Below are positions 41,428-50,494 of a stretch of 64,000 bases of DNA, piece by piece. Below the pieces are notes generated by a model. It did no database searches and was not told the origin of the DNA. It saw only the letters and a program-made list of their open reading frames with translations. The stretch comes from Anaerolineae bacterium (GTDB lineage: Bacteria; Chloroflexota; Anaerolineae; 4572-78; J111), in contig JAHDWA010000039.1 of NCBI GenBank assembly GCA_023382535.1, positions 36,897 through 100,896 of the forward strand, written 5' to 3'. Position numbers and translations under genes: made by a program. Positions within the stretch are counted from its first letter, which is position 1. The number at the start of each line of letters is the position of its first letter.

Positions 41428-42080
41428 TGTACCCGCTCAACCAGCGGCTTATAGGCTCGTCGCTGCAGGTAAAGCCCCACCAAAATCAGGATTGACGCTG
41501 TCGAGGCTATGAGCAGGCCAAAATCAGCATAGGCCACAGTACGGAATTGGCCAATAACACCTTCACCCAGTATTGCAGGAGTAAACGGCTTGACCGCACT
41601 AGAGAGCGCGGCATGCGGGTCAAGATTTTGCCCAAAGTGATTGAGCCAGAAGAAGAGATCGGCCAGGAAAACAGGTGGGATCAACACGGCCGGCAAGCTT
41701 AACAGGAGCGACCAGGGGGAGTGAATGAACACTGCCGCCAGAACCAGGAGGGCCAGCGCGCTGATAGCAAAGATGGAAAACCTTTTTTCCATCTGGGCAG
41801 CCTCACCTAACGGCCGCATGCCGATGTAATGATTCAGGCCGTCAATCTCCTGCACATCCCCTTCCAGGTGGTTGATATAGGCATTGACCACCAGTCCCTT
41901 GGGATACTGCGGCGCGTGGAGCACCAAACTCCAGTAAGGCAAAAAGATCGAGATAATAATTAATACCGCTGCTCCGGCCAGGCACAGCGTGGGCCAGAGG
42001 TAACGCATCCGGTGCGCGGCCAATTCTTCGGCGGGAGCGCGGGGACCGACAATTTGCTGAAATTTCTCTGAAGCCATCAT
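41424..42080 (-). CDS. Nos-operon membrane protein
   Basis: 218 residues with four or five membrane helices. The loop QEIDGLNHYIGMRPL after helix 1 is a strong motif that I associate with membrane proteins next to nosZ in clade II clusters; the function is not known. It is sometimes compared with NosB. Here it lies between nosZ and nosD-nosF, and probably supports electron supply or maturation of NosZ; this role is inferred from position only. Confidence 0.72.
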   Translation of the reverse strand: MMASEKFQQIVGPRAPAEELAAHRMRYLWPTLCLAGAAVLIIISIFLPYWSLVLHAPQYPKGLVVNAYINHLEGDVQEIDGLNHYIGMRPLGEAAQMEKRFSIFAISALALLVLAAVFIHSPWSLLLSLPAVLIPPVFLADLFFWLNHFGQNLDPHAALSSAVKPFTPAILGEGVIGQFRTVAYADFGLLIASTASILILVGLYLQRRAYKPLVERVQ

Positions 42081-42102
42081 AGAAACACCTATTCACAATT
42101 GG

Positions 42103-42168
42103 TTGCGTGTTGCGTGGTGCGTGGTGCGTAGTGGATAAAACGGAACACCCACCACGCACCACACTTTA
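42103..42168. repeat. 'gtggtgcgtag' repeat with inverted copies
   Basis: Three tgcgtggtgcg units followed by inverted copies (cccaccacgcaccacac) across a loop, between nosZ and the membrane-protein gene. Confidence 0.7.
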
Positions 42169-42172
42169 CGTT

Positions 42173-44236
42173 TTACTTATTCACACTTGCCTGTGACCCG
42201 CTCGGCTTGACCAGGAAGTAGCCGGTCATTTCCAGGTGTAAGGCCGAACAGAACTCAGTACAGTAGTAGCTGAAGACACCTGGCACGTCGGCGTCGAATT
42301 CGACGGTTTGGTGTTCACCCGGCTCCAGGCTCAGGTTGATATTGTAAGCCGGGATCGAGAAGCCGTGGGTGGCGTCGTAAGCCCGTTCGATATTGGTCAG
42401 ATGCCAGATCACGTGGTCGCCCTGCTCAATTTCGACGTGCTCCGGGGTGTAATGGGAGCGCACAACGGTCATAAAGACTTCGACATTCTTGCCGTTGCGC
42501 ACCACTTTTTCCTCACCGGGTTTCACTGCATTGGGAGAGACAGCTTGGGTCTCGGGATCCCAGCCGATTTCGGGATACACTTCCCAGGGTTTGAGTTTAT
42601 CGGCCTTGATCATCTGAACGTAGTGCGGCTCGCCCATCCCAATCGGCATGTCGTAGATAACCTGCATGTTGTCGCCGGTGTTATCAATGTCAATCAATTG
42701 GAAGTTTTGGGGCAGCAGCGGGCCAACATTCTGGAAGCGGTCAATGGCCCACTTGTTCAAAGCCACTACATACTTGCCATCGGGACTAACCGTGTCCCCT
42801 TCGGCGGCCGTAATGTGGCCGATGTTGTACTGTACAGGGATTTTGGCCACTAAGGTCCAGGGTTCTTCGGGATGCTTGTCGGCAAAATCGCCGCCCAGGG
42901 TCCAGCGGGCCACCGCGCTGTCCAGGAAGAGACTGGTGTAAGCATAGCCCTGGTTATCGTAAACGGTGTGGAGCGGCCCCAGGCCCAATTCAACCTGGGC
43001 CTCTTTTACGTCGTCCAGGGCCAGCACCGGGATGCCGTAATCATCGGTTTCCCACTTTTTGGCCTCGATCGCCTTCTGGATTTTATCAAAGCTGTAAATG
43101 GTGACGTGCGGGTCCAATTTGCCGGCCACGACCATAAATTTACCGTCAGGGGTCACATCTACCCCGTGCGGGCTTTTGGGTTCGGGGGCCAGATAGAGGA
43201 TGCCTTCCTCAACTGCCGTCTTTATCGAGATGACCGGAAACTCTTTAATCGTTTCAAACTTACCGGCTTTGAACACTTCTTCGGCCTTCTTCCAGTTGAA
43301 GATATGCAGGTAGTCGGTGTCATTTTGAGAAGCGCCGGCTTCAAAGGGCGGATTGCCCTTTTCGACGCCGCCGGTGGCCCGCTCGGTGTTGAGTGAGTTG
43401 CAGAAGACCCAGCCGTCGCTGGCTAACTTACCGGCATCGCACAAATCTTGCCAGTAGGGGGGCAGTTCAATGGCAAAGGATTGGCTCTGGTCAATACGCC
43501 CCTTCTCCCGGTCAAACTTCCAGAAAGTGACATGGCCGCGGTATTTTTCGTTATACTCGGACAGCGGAGCATAATCCCAGCCCAAAGGTGCGGAATACTG
43601 GCCGCCTTCAACCACGTACTCGGTGTTGGGGGTCACAAAGGTGCCGCCATGATCCATCACCGCGACGGGGTTCTTAACGATTTGCTTGGTTTCAAAGTCA
43701 CGCAGATCAACCACGCCGACACGGGCATTGGCCTTGTCGTTGATAAACACAAACTGGCCGTCGTAATCACCGGCTGTTTCACTCAAACCCGGATGGTGGG
43801 TATCGGCCCAGCGAATTTGTTTACCGTTGACATCGCCCTCATCCAATACCTTGTTGCCTGCGCCAAAACCCCAGCCCTGCCAGGGTTCCGGGGTAAAAAC
43901 AGCAATCGTCTTCAGCAGGCGCATGCTCGGCACACCAATCACAAATATTTGCCCGGCATGGCCCCCCGACGCAAACATAACATAGTCGTCGTGCTTGCCG
44001 GAGGGTACAAAAGTTTTTAGCGCGGCGGTGACATCTGCCGGGCTAAGGCCGCGGGCCTGGGCAATGGCCGCGGCGTCGGCGCTGAGGCCGCCTCCAGCCG
44101 GAACTGCTTCACTGCCGGTGCTGGTCTGCCCACCGCTGCTGACAGGAGCAGGCCCTTCTGGCTGCTTGGGCACTAGGGAACAAGCCCCCACAAACAGAAC
44201 GGTCAATACAATGAGGATCAAAATATTGCGTTTCAT
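42173..44236 (-). CDS. nosZ: Nitrous oxide reductase (clade II)
   Basis: 687 residues. NosZ reduces N2O to N2 with electrons from cytochrome c, using a CuZ tetra-copper site and a CuA site. The N-terminus is a Sec signal with lipobox VGAC, not a twin-arginine signal, which marks the clade II (atypical) group. The seven-bladed propeller begins with ADTHHPG, the first His pair of CuZ; the C-terminal cupredoxin domain has CuA ligands in YYCTEFCSALHLEM. AAGGAGAAAGG precedes the ATG. A ferredoxin gene is 58 bases upstream. Confidence 0.98.
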   Translation of the reverse strand: MKRNILILIVLTVLFVGACSLVPKQPEGPAPVSSGGQTSTGSEAVPAGGGLSADAAAIAQARGLSPADVTAALKTFVPSGKHDDYVMFASGGHAGQIFVIGVPSMRLLKTIAVFTPEPWQGWGFGAGNKVLDEGDVNGKQIRWADTHHPGLSETAGDYDGQFVFINDKANARVGVVDLRDFETKQIVKNPVAVMDHGGTFVTPNTEYVVEGGQYSAPLGWDYAPLSEYNEKYRGHVTFWKFDREKGRIDQSQSFAIELPPYWQDLCDAGKLASDGWVFCNSLNTERATGGVEKGNPPFEAGASQNDTDYLHIFNWKKAEEVFKAGKFETIKEFPVISIKTAVEEGILYLAPEPKSPHGVDVTPDGKFMVVAGKLDPHVTIYSFDKIQKAIEAKKWETDDYGIPVLALDDVKEAQVELGLGPLHTVYDNQGYAYTSLFLDSAVARWTLGGDFADKHPEEPWTLVAKIPVQYNIGHITAAEGDTVSPDGKYVVALNKWAIDRFQNVGPLLPQNFQLIDIDNTGDNMQVIYDMPIGMGEPHYVQMIKADKLKPWEVYPEIGWDPETQAVSPNAVKPGEEKVVRNGKNVEVFMTVVRSHYTPEHVEIEQGDHVIWHLTNIERAYDATHGFSIPAYNINLSLEPGEHQTVEFDADVPGVFSYYCTEFCSALHLEMTGYFLVKPSGSQASVNK

Positions 44237-44294
44237 TATCCTTTCTCCTTGATCTTGTTGATGTTTAAATTTTTACTGCCTGGGGACAGTTGAT

Positions 44295-44537
44295 TCATTG
44301 GCTTTTTTGGCTGTGCTCCCTTCCTTGGGTTGTCATAAAAATAATTTCATAAGTTAAGCTGATGGCCTGGGTAGGACAGATTTCCTGGCACGCGCCCGTG
44401 TAATCGCATGCTTCGGGATGGACGACCGTAGCCAGATCATTCACCACAGCCAGGGTATGAGTAGGACAGACTTTGGTGCATAAATCACACCCAATGCATT
44501 TTGCCAGGTCTATTTGGGGTAGGAAATCTGAAATCAT
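44295..44537 (-). CDS. 2[4Fe-4S] ferredoxin-like protein
   Basis: 80 residues. First cluster CIGCDLCTKVCP, second CDYTGACQEICP with an unusual spacing in its first part (Cys-x5-Cys-x3-Cys-Pro). The C-terminal tail after residue 63 is polar. As first gene of the nos operon, it likely carries electrons or takes part in a maturation step; NosR, the usual flavin/Fe-S partner in clade I clusters, is absent. Ribosome-binding site is weak. Confidence 0.85.
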   Translation of the reverse strand: MISDFLPQIDLAKCIGCDLCTKVCPTHTLAVVNDLATVVHPEACDYTGACQEICPTQAISLTYEIIFMTTQGREHSQKSQ

Positions 44538-44559
44538 AGGCTATCACGCTTTACCCTCA

Positions 44560-44602
44560 ATAATACCAATAATAAAGCTAAAAGAATGTGACTTTTGTCA
44601 CA
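44560..44602 (-). promoter_or_regulatory. CRP-class operator and nos-operon promoter
   Basis: ATGTGACTTTTGTCACAT (44586-44603) is a perfect 18-base palindrome containing TGTGA-N6-TCACA. On the minus strand the extended -10 box TGG-TATTAT covers 44560-44568. The start predicted from it is 44553, and the palindrome centre is at -41.5. The Crp/Fnr gene starts 89 bases to the right on the other strand, so the site may also regulate it. Confidence 0.82.
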
Positions 44603-44691
44603 TGAGGGTAAATCCAAATTTGCCTGGAGTTTGACACAGGATGTTGATAGGGAGATAATGTTAATTCAGAATTTTTGGCAGAGGGATAACT

Positions 44692-45369
44692 ATGCTGGCT
44701 ACGGTTGACGACAGAGCAAAATCCTTGCTCAGGGCGGTACCCTACTTTAAGGCTCTCGATGAGAATGCGTTGAGTGTAGTAGCCCGCGAGGTGATCGTTC
44801 GCCAGTACCGGGCCGGGGAAATTATTTTTTTGGAAGGAGAACCCGATGCCGGCTTGCATCTGGTCGTCGAGGGGCTGTGCAAAGTTTACCGCCTCTCCGA
44901 AGGCGGGCGGGAACACGTACTGGCCACTCTGCGTCCCGGCGACTCGTGCAACGAAGTGCCGGTGGTGGATGGCGGCCCCAACCCGGCCAACTTTGCTGCG
45001 CTGGAAGATTCGACAGTGTGGATCATTTCCACCGATTCTTTAACGCGCCTGCGCCGCCAATTTCCAGCCCTGAACGAGATGATTATCAAAAATCTGGCTA
45101 TGCGCTGCCGCCAGTTGGTGCAGCGAGTCTATAACCTCTCCTTTTTGTCGGTAACGGGGCGATTGGCTGCCTTTTTGTTGCAGCAAAGCGAAGAGAGCGG
45201 CCAGTTGAGCCACCGCCGGATGACCCAGGATGAAATTGCGGCCCACCTGGGCACGGTCCGCGAGATGGTCGCCCGTGCCTTCAGAGAGCTGCAAGAGGCT
45301 GAATTGATTGCCATAGACCGCCACCGGATTGAGATTTTAGATCGAGAAGGATTGGAAGAGCTAACCTGA
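44692..45369 (+). CDS. Crp/Fnr-family transcription regulator
   Basis: 225 residues: cyclic-nucleotide-binding-like sensor domain (1-120), long dimerisation helix (about 125-150) and winged helix (about 155-225). The recognition helix reads GTVREMVARAFREL, with Arg-Glu-x3-Arg as in CRP, which fits a TGTGA half-site. No N-terminal Cys cluster as in FNR is present, so the ligand is not an iron-sulfur cluster; a haem or nucleotide is possible. Divergent from the nos operon, it is the probable regulator of both CRP-like sites. Confidence 0.93.
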   Translation: MLATVDDRAKSLLRAVPYFKALDENALSVVAREVIVRQYRAGEIIFLEGEPDAGLHLVVEGLCKVYRLSEGGREHVLATLRPGDSCNEVPVVDGGPNPANFAALEDSTVWIISTDSLTRLRRQFPALNEMIIKNLAMRCRQLVQRVYNLSFLSVTGRLAAFLLQQSEESGQLSHRRMTQDEIAAHLGTVREMVARAFRELQEAELIAIDRHRIEILDREGLEELT

Positions 45370-45380
45370 AAGAGGTTAAG

Positions 45381-46040
45381 ATGCCCGCTAAATTTGCCCC
45401 TTCTATTCTAACCGCCGATTTTACTTGCCTGGGCGAGCAAATCCGCGAGGCCGAAGCCGCCGGGGTGGACTGGATCCATCTCGACATCATGGACGGCAAT
45501 TTTGTACCGAATATTACCTTTGGCCCGGTGCTGGTCCAGGCGGTCCGGCAGGTAACCAGGCTCCCCCTGGATGTACACCTGATGATCGCCCAGCCCGAAC
45601 GTTACCTGGCCGACTTTGCTCAAGCCGGAGCTAACTGGCTGACTGTCCACGTAGAAACATGCCCTCATTTACACAGCACGGTCCAGCAGATCAAGGAACT
45701 GGGCTGCAAAGCTGGTGTGACCCTGAACCCAGCCACGCCTCTCTCAACCCTGGAAGATATTCTACCGGAAGTAGACATGGTTCTGGTGATGTCGGTCAAT
45801 CCCGGCTTTGGCGGTCAAAAATATATCCCCGGCAGTACTGCCAAAATCGCCCGGCTGCGGGCCATGCTCGATGCGATTGGCTCCCCGGCTGAACTGGAAG
45901 TAGATGGCGGCATTAACACCGCGACCATCACCGAAGTGGTCAAAGCCGGAGCCTCAGTGCTGGTCATTGGGTCAGCCATTTTCAACTCCAAAGCGCCTAT
46001 TGCCGAAAATGTACGGACGTTGAGGGAACGAGCGGGTTAA
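45381..46040 (+). CDS. rpe: Ribulose-phosphate 3-epimerase
   Basis: 219 residues, full length. It interconverts ribulose 5-phosphate and xylulose 5-phosphate in the pentose phosphate pathway. Metal and catalytic residues appear in APSILTADF, HLDIMDGNFVPNI, DVHLMI, VMSVNPGFGGQ and EVDGGI. It starts 11 bases after the Crp/Fnr gene; the two may share a transcript without functional link. Confidence 0.97.
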   Translation: MPAKFAPSILTADFTCLGEQIREAEAAGVDWIHLDIMDGNFVPNITFGPVLVQAVRQVTRLPLDVHLMIAQPERYLADFAQAGANWLTVHVETCPHLHSTVQQIKELGCKAGVTLNPATPLSTLEDILPEVDMVLVMSVNPGFGGQKYIPGSTAKIARLRAMLDAIGSPAELEVDGGINTATITEVVKAGASVLVIGSAIFNSKAPIAENVRTLRERAG

Positions 46041-46072
46041 AGGGGGTTAGGAACTGAAGTACATTTACCCGG

Positions 46073-46109
46073 CAATCTCATTCCCAAACTTAGTTTGGGA
46101 ACGAGATTG
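46073..46109. repeat. Palindromic repeat, 'tctcgttcccaaact' family
   Basis: CAATCTCATTCCCAAACT against AGTTTGGGAACGAGATTG: one mismatch in 18 pairs. Between convergent rpe and the SIMPL gene. Confidence 0.85.
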
Positions 46110-46147
46110 CCCACAGTGCACTTTTTCACCCCTGAATAGCGCGGTAC

Positions 46148-46963
46148 TTACTGCAAACTAAAACTCGCGTTTACCTCCGCCCGAACAACTATTTGCCCGA
46201 CGCTGACCGGCGTTTCATCGGAGGTTGGCTGCTCGCCGCCGGGCGCGTTTTGAACCACGTTTTGGGTCCACATGGCCCGGTCGCGCCCGCCCCACCAGGA
46301 GCCCTGGTAATAGGACCAGCTATTCTCGTTGATGCTGCGCAGGCACCCTGCCTGCGCCCCCCCGGCACTGGCCAGCGCCGCAGCCTTCTCCGTAGCGGCT
46401 TTCATAGCCAGACTGCGGGCTTCGTCGCGATAGCGGCGCAATTCACTGGTGTAAAACTGGACGTTTTGCACCTCATTGACCCCGGCTCTGAACGCCACAA
46501 TAAGCACCTCACTGACCTGGCTAACGTCTCTCAGCGTGATTCCCACCACATTGTCAATGCGATAGCCTTTGATCTGCATCGTGTCGTAGTCCACATAAAT
46601 CGGCCGGACCACATAATAATCGGTAGCGATATCTTTGTTGGCTATGCCAAGCTGACGCACCGCCTCGACGATGTCTCTGATGGTGGCGGTGTTTTCCGCT
46701 TCTACCTCTTCGGGGGTACTGGCCGTAGACGCCACTCCCAGTTGAAGCAGCGCCCGGTCCGGGGTAACGTTAATGGCCGCCGCGCCACTCACTTGAACGG
46801 TCCGGCCATTGTCACACATTTCGTCACTGCTGGCCTGACGCTCACTCGCCGGGGTTGGTTCAGCCGCCCGCGCCAAGGGCTTCCCCAGGGCCAGACTAAA
46901 CACCAGCGCGCCGCCGGCCACTGCTCCAAGCACAGTTGTGAAAAGTTGATTGAGGGATTTCAT
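46148..46963 (-). CDS. SIMPL-domain (DUF541) exported protein
   Basis: 271 residues. Signal peptide (1-33), then a SIMPL domain with the usual 'VSGAAAINVTPDRALLQLGV' start and 'IATDYYVVRPIYVDYD' middle. Such proteins (relatives of Irr/BP26) sit in the periplasm or outside the membrane and may form rings; function unknown. A paralogue is at 49607-50371. It is oriented away from the two-component genes that lie between the two copies. Confidence 0.9.
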   Translation of the reverse strand: MKSLNQLFTTVLGAVAGGALVFSLALGKPLARAAEPTPASERQASSDEMCDNGRTVQVSGAAAINVTPDRALLQLGVASTASTPEEVEAENTATIRDIVEAVRQLGIANKDIATDYYVVRPIYVDYDTMQIKGYRIDNVVGITLRDVSQVSEVLIVAFRAGVNEVQNVQFYTSELRRYRDEARSLAMKAATEKAAALASAGGAQAGCLRSINENSWSYYQGSWWGGRDRAMWTQNVVQNAPGGEQPTSDETPVSVGQIVVRAEVNASFSLQ

Positions 46964-46987
46964 GATGTTTTCTCCTTTGAGAATAGC

Positions 46988-47053
46988 AGACAGTTATCAG
47001 TGATCAGCAGTCGGTGAACAGTCTGACTGATTACCGGTCACTGTTCACCAATT
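46988..47053. repeat. 'gtcagtgaacagtc' imperfect palindrome
   Basis: agtgatcagcagtcggtgaacagtc against gactgattaccggtcactgttcacc, between the SIMPL gene and the sensor kinase. Confidence 0.55.
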
Positions 47054-47108
47054 CCTGTTTCTTTTATCTCATATTACGAAGGCAAAAAAGCGGCAAAACG
47101 AGGGCAGT

Positions 47109-48599
47109 TTAGGGGCAGTTTGCGGCAGCAGGTAGGAAAAACGTAACCATCGTACCCTGACCTTCGATGCTGTCGGCGGTAATCCGGCCGCCGTGCGCCA
47201 GAACGAGGGCGCGAGCGATAGCCAGTCCCAGGCCGCTGTTACCCAGGCTGCGGCTGCGGGCCGGGTCGGCCCGATAGAAACGCTCAAAGATGAAGGGCAG
47301 GTGTTGAGCCGGAATGCCGGGGCCGCTGTCGGCAACCGCGCAAGAGACCTCACCGGCAGTTGCGGCCAGGGTGATGGTTACCTCAGCTCCCGGCGGGGAA
47401 TGACGGAGGGCGTTATCCAGCAGATTATCGAGCACCTGGGCCAGACGGTCGGCATCGGCGGAGATACAAGTCTGCGCCGCTTCCGTCGGCCCCATGACTC
47501 GCAAACCCACCTCCCGTTGAGCCGCCAGACCGGCCAGGTATTCAAGCCGAGCCTGGGCCAGATTGGCCAGATTGATCGGTTGCAGCTTCAGCTTGAGCGC
47601 GCCGTAATCAGCACGAGTGAGGATTAACAGGTCATTGACCAACCTGATAAGGCGCTCGGTTTCACCAGCCAGGGAGGCCAGGAAACGGTCACGGGCGGGC
47701 AAGTCGTCCACCGCGCCATCTTGCAGCGTCTCAATCGTACCTTTAAGGGCCGTGAGCGGGGTACGTAGTTCGTGGCTGACATCGGCGATGAAGGCGGTTT
47801 TGAGTTGATCGGCCCGGCGCAAGCTGGTGGTCATGCGGTTGAAAGCCTGGCTGAGGTCACGCAGATCGGTGATGGGACTATCCTCCGGGGCAGCCTGCTG
47901 CAAATCCCCCCCGGCGACAGTCGTCGCTGCCTGGGCCAGTTGGCGCAGCGGGCCGGTGATGCGCCGGGCCAGCCACCAGCCGGCAGCCGTCGCTAAAATT
48001 ACTGCACCAGCCAAAACTCCGCCCAGCCGCCAGCGAACAGTGACCGGCAGGGCAGCCCAACCTGTATTGGGCAGCGGGCTGGCCAGGTAGACCAGGCGCG
48101 AGACCCGGCTATTTCCGGCCAACACAGGCGCGGCGGCGTACAAGACACGCCGCCCTCCCGCTGCCTCAACCGGCCGGATCGCTGTTGCTGGCTGGCCGGA
48201 GAGCGCCTGGACAATTTCGGGCCGGCTCAACAACTCCTGTGGGGAGACCATTCCGGCGGCGTTTTGGGCCAGGGCCGGCAGCGGAGCGACGGCAGCCTGG
48301 TCAGGCACCGGGGCAGCGGGCAGCTCGATCACCACCGCCCCCTCAGCTTCGATGACGCGGGTGTGAATGCCGGGGGCGACATTGGCCAGTTGCGAATACC
48401 CGCTCTCAGTCTCCGGGAGAGAAGAGGGGGAGGATTGGAGGGCGGCGGCGACTAGTTGGGCCTGGGCCAGCAAATTGGCCTGCTGGGTGTCGAGATACAA
48501 CCCCTCCACCGATAACCAGGCCAGGGGTGCAGCCACGGCAATCCCCACCAAAATAACCAGCAGATAGGTCAGGGTGAGATGGGCGCGCAGCGAGATCAT
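47109..48599 (-). CDS. OmpR-partner sensor histidine kinase
   Basis: 496 residues: two membrane helices (about 7-30 and 180-205) around an extracytoplasmic domain, a HAMP domain, HisKA with phospho-His in DVSHELRTPLT, and HATPase with NLLDNALRHSP, DSGPGIP and GNSGLGLAIA. Start codon overlaps the stop of the upstream response regulator by four bases. The signal is unknown; the flanking SIMPL genes may be targets. Confidence 0.94.
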   Translation of the reverse strand: MISLRAHLTLTYLLVILVGIAVAAPLAWLSVEGLYLDTQQANLLAQAQLVAAALQSSPSSLPETESGYSQLANVAPGIHTRVIEAEGAVVIELPAAPVPDQAAVAPLPALAQNAAGMVSPQELLSRPEIVQALSGQPATAIRPVEAAGGRRVLYAAAPVLAGNSRVSRLVYLASPLPNTGWAALPVTVRWRLGGVLAGAVILATAAGWWLARRITGPLRQLAQAATTVAGGDLQQAAPEDSPITDLRDLSQAFNRMTTSLRRADQLKTAFIADVSHELRTPLTALKGTIETLQDGAVDDLPARDRFLASLAGETERLIRLVNDLLILTRADYGALKLKLQPINLANLAQARLEYLAGLAAQREVGLRVMGPTEAAQTCISADADRLAQVLDNLLDNALRHSPPGAEVTITLAATAGEVSCAVADSGPGIPAQHLPFIFERFYRADPARSRSLGNSGLGLAIARALVLAHGGRITADSIEGQGTMVTFFLPAAANCP

Positions 48600-49300
48600 A
48601 GCTCGTCGTTCCGCTTGAGTTTGTAGCCGATGCCGCGCACGGCGGCGATGCAGTCAGCCTGCGGGTTGGCAGCGCGCAGCTTAGCCCGCAGGCGTTTGAT
48701 GGCGCTGTCTACAGCGCGGGCGTCGCCCGGATAATCGTAGCCCCAGACCTGCTCCAGGAACTGCTCGCGGGAGAGAACCCGTCCCGGATGGGCTAACAGC
48801 GTGTGCAGCAGATCAAATTCCAGGCGGGTCAGGTCGAGGGACGTGGTTTGGACCAGGGCCTCCCGCGCCTCGACGTGCAGGCTCAGGCCGCCGGGGCCGG
48901 TCAACCGGGTAACCGGCTGGCTCTCGGCGGGTTCAGGCGAGGCCCGGCGCAAGACGGCCTTGATGCGGGCCATCAACTCGCGCACGCTGAAGGGCTTGCA
49001 AACATAATCATCGGCCCCTAATTCCAGCCCAACCACCCGGTCCACTTCTTCATCCCGTGCGGTCAGCATAATAATCGGCACCTGGCTGGAACGGCGCAGC
49101 TCGCGGCAAACATCCCACCCATCCAGCTCGGGCAGCATCAAATCGAGCAAAATCAGGTCAAGGACGGTATCGCGGGCCAGGTGCAGGGCAGTTCGACCAT
49201 CGGCGGCGGTCAACACCTCGTAATTTGCCCGGCGCAAGTTGTAGGCCAGCAGGTCAAGCACCGCCGGCTCGTCGTCTACGACGAGGATACGTTGGGGCAT
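48596..49300 (-). CDS. OmpR-family response regulator
   Basis: 234 residues: receiver (1-120, DDEPA, phospho-acceptor Asp in LILLDLMLPELD, Lys in CKPFS) and OmpR/PhoB winged helix (about 135-230, LTRLEFDLLHTLLAHPGRVLS shown in part). Cognate to the overlapping kinase. It resembles PhoB/MtrA-type regulators. The next 300 bases upstream are non-coding and hold a palindromic repeat. Confidence 0.94.
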   Translation of the reverse strand: MPQRILVVDDEPAVLDLLAYNLRRANYEVLTAADGRTALHLARDTVLDLILLDLMLPELDGWDVCRELRRSSQVPIIMLTARDEEVDRVVGLELGADDYVCKPFSVRELMARIKAVLRRASPEPAESQPVTRLTGPGGLSLHVEAREALVQTTSLDLTRLEFDLLHTLLAHPGRVLSREQFLEQVWGYDYPGDARAVDSAIKRLRAKLRAANPQADCIAAVRGIGYKLKRNDEL

Positions 49301-49606
49301 TATTTCCTTACCCTTATTCCTAATTCTACAGCAATCTCATTCCCAGACTTAGTTTGGGAACGAGATTGCTCAGGCAATTTAATCTGCAATCCTTTGTTTA
49401 TTATACCTCAGAATTATGGCAGAATGATGTCAAAATTGGGTTAATTCTCCAAATCTTAAAACAGAGAGGATTTTTTGAAAAGTCGGTAGTTCTGACTACA
49501 TTATCGCTACTGAATTTCCTGGAATTTGGAACTTTTTGAACCTGATTATCGTCTACAAAACGAAAAGAGTTAACAAACAAATCATTTATTAAGGAGATAA
49601 ACCGTT
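49301..49606. other. Intergenic region between divergent genes
   Basis: Contains the palindromic repeat at 49331-49369. The rest is AT-rich. A weak promoter for the SIMPL gene may be TTGAAA near 49476 with CATTAT 18 bases on, but it is not certain. No gene. Confidence 0.45.
49331..49369. repeat. Palindromic repeat, 'tctcgttcccaaact' family
   Basis: GCAATCTCATTCCCAGACTT against AGTTTGGGAACGAGATTGC, two mismatches. Next to the start of the response-regulator gene. Confidence 0.85.
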
Positions 49607-50371
49607 ATGAAAAGTAAATACCATTTAACGATTATAATAGCTGCCACGGCGGCAGCAGTGCTCTTACTAGGCGGGCTGGTTATCGGGCTGGTTGGGTTTG
49701 GCCAACCTGTGGCAGCGGCGCAAACGACTCCAGAAGCACCGGCAGGACGCTCCATTACGGTTGTCGGCGAGGGCAAAGTGCGAGTTAGGCCCGACATTGC
49801 CCAGGCCGGTATTGGGGTGGAAATCATCAATGCGGATGTAAAGCAGGCCAGCGACGAGGCCGCGGCAACCATGCAGAAAATAATGGATGCGCTCATTGCT
49901 CAGGGCGTCGCTGAAAACGACATCCAGACTTCGTACTATAACATCTGGGTCGAGCGCCCCTACGCTCCCGACGGCAGCCAGTCTACCCAAACCCTCTATC
50001 ACGTCAGCAACACGGTGAATGTGACCATCCGTGACTTGAGCAAAGTAACGACTACGCTGGGTGCAGCCATTGAAGCCGGGGCGAATACGATCAACAGCAT
50101 TACCTTTAATATCGCCGACCCGGCTGAGTTACAGGGGCAAGCTCGCCAAGAAGCTGTCAGTGATGCCCAGGCCAAAGCCCAGGAGCTGGCCGGTTTGAAC
50201 GGGGTAACTCTGGGCGAGGTGGTCCAGGTCAGCGAGGTAATTCCGATTGCTGGTCCCCTCTTTGACACGGCCAGCTATGCCCAGGGGGTAGGAGGCGGTG
50301 GCGTTGGCCCCATCTCCCCCGGTGAAATCGAGGTCACCGTCCAGTTGCAGGTAAGCTACGCTATTCAGTAG
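49607..50371 (+). CDS. SIMPL-domain (DUF541) exported protein
   Basis: 254 residues. Signal peptide (about 5-33), then a SIMPL domain: SITVVGEGKVRVRPDIAQAG, 'DIQTSYYNIWVERPY' and a long C-terminal 'AVSDAQAKAQELAGLNGVTL' part. It is the better conserved of the two SIMPL proteins here. AAGGAG precedes the ATG. Separated from the other copy by the two-component operon. Function unknown. Confidence 0.92.
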   Translation: MKSKYHLTIIIAATAAAVLLLGGLVIGLVGFGQPVAAAQTTPEAPAGRSITVVGEGKVRVRPDIAQAGIGVEIINADVKQASDEAAATMQKIMDALIAQGVAENDIQTSYYNIWVERPYAPDGSQSTQTLYHVSNTVNVTIRDLSKVTTTLGAAIEAGANTINSITFNIADPAELQGQARQEAVSDAQAKAQELAGLNGVTLGEVVQVSEVIPIAGPLFDTASYAQGVGGGGVGPISPGEIEVTVQLQVSYAIQ

Positions 50372-50426
50372 CGAATCAATTGAGTGGCAGCATATTGCCG
50401 CAGCCATAAAACTGATTATAGTATAT

Positions 50427-50457
50427 TGCCGGAAGTTAATCACTTCCGGCAATTTTT
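50427..50457 (+). terminator. Terminator after the SIMPL gene
   Basis: TTGCCGGAAGT and ACTTCCGGCAA form a perfect stem followed by TTTTTT, 56 bases beyond the stop. Confidence 0.8.
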
Positions 50458-50494
50458 TACCTATTTAGGGAAAAGAGAGGGATAAATTAAAACC

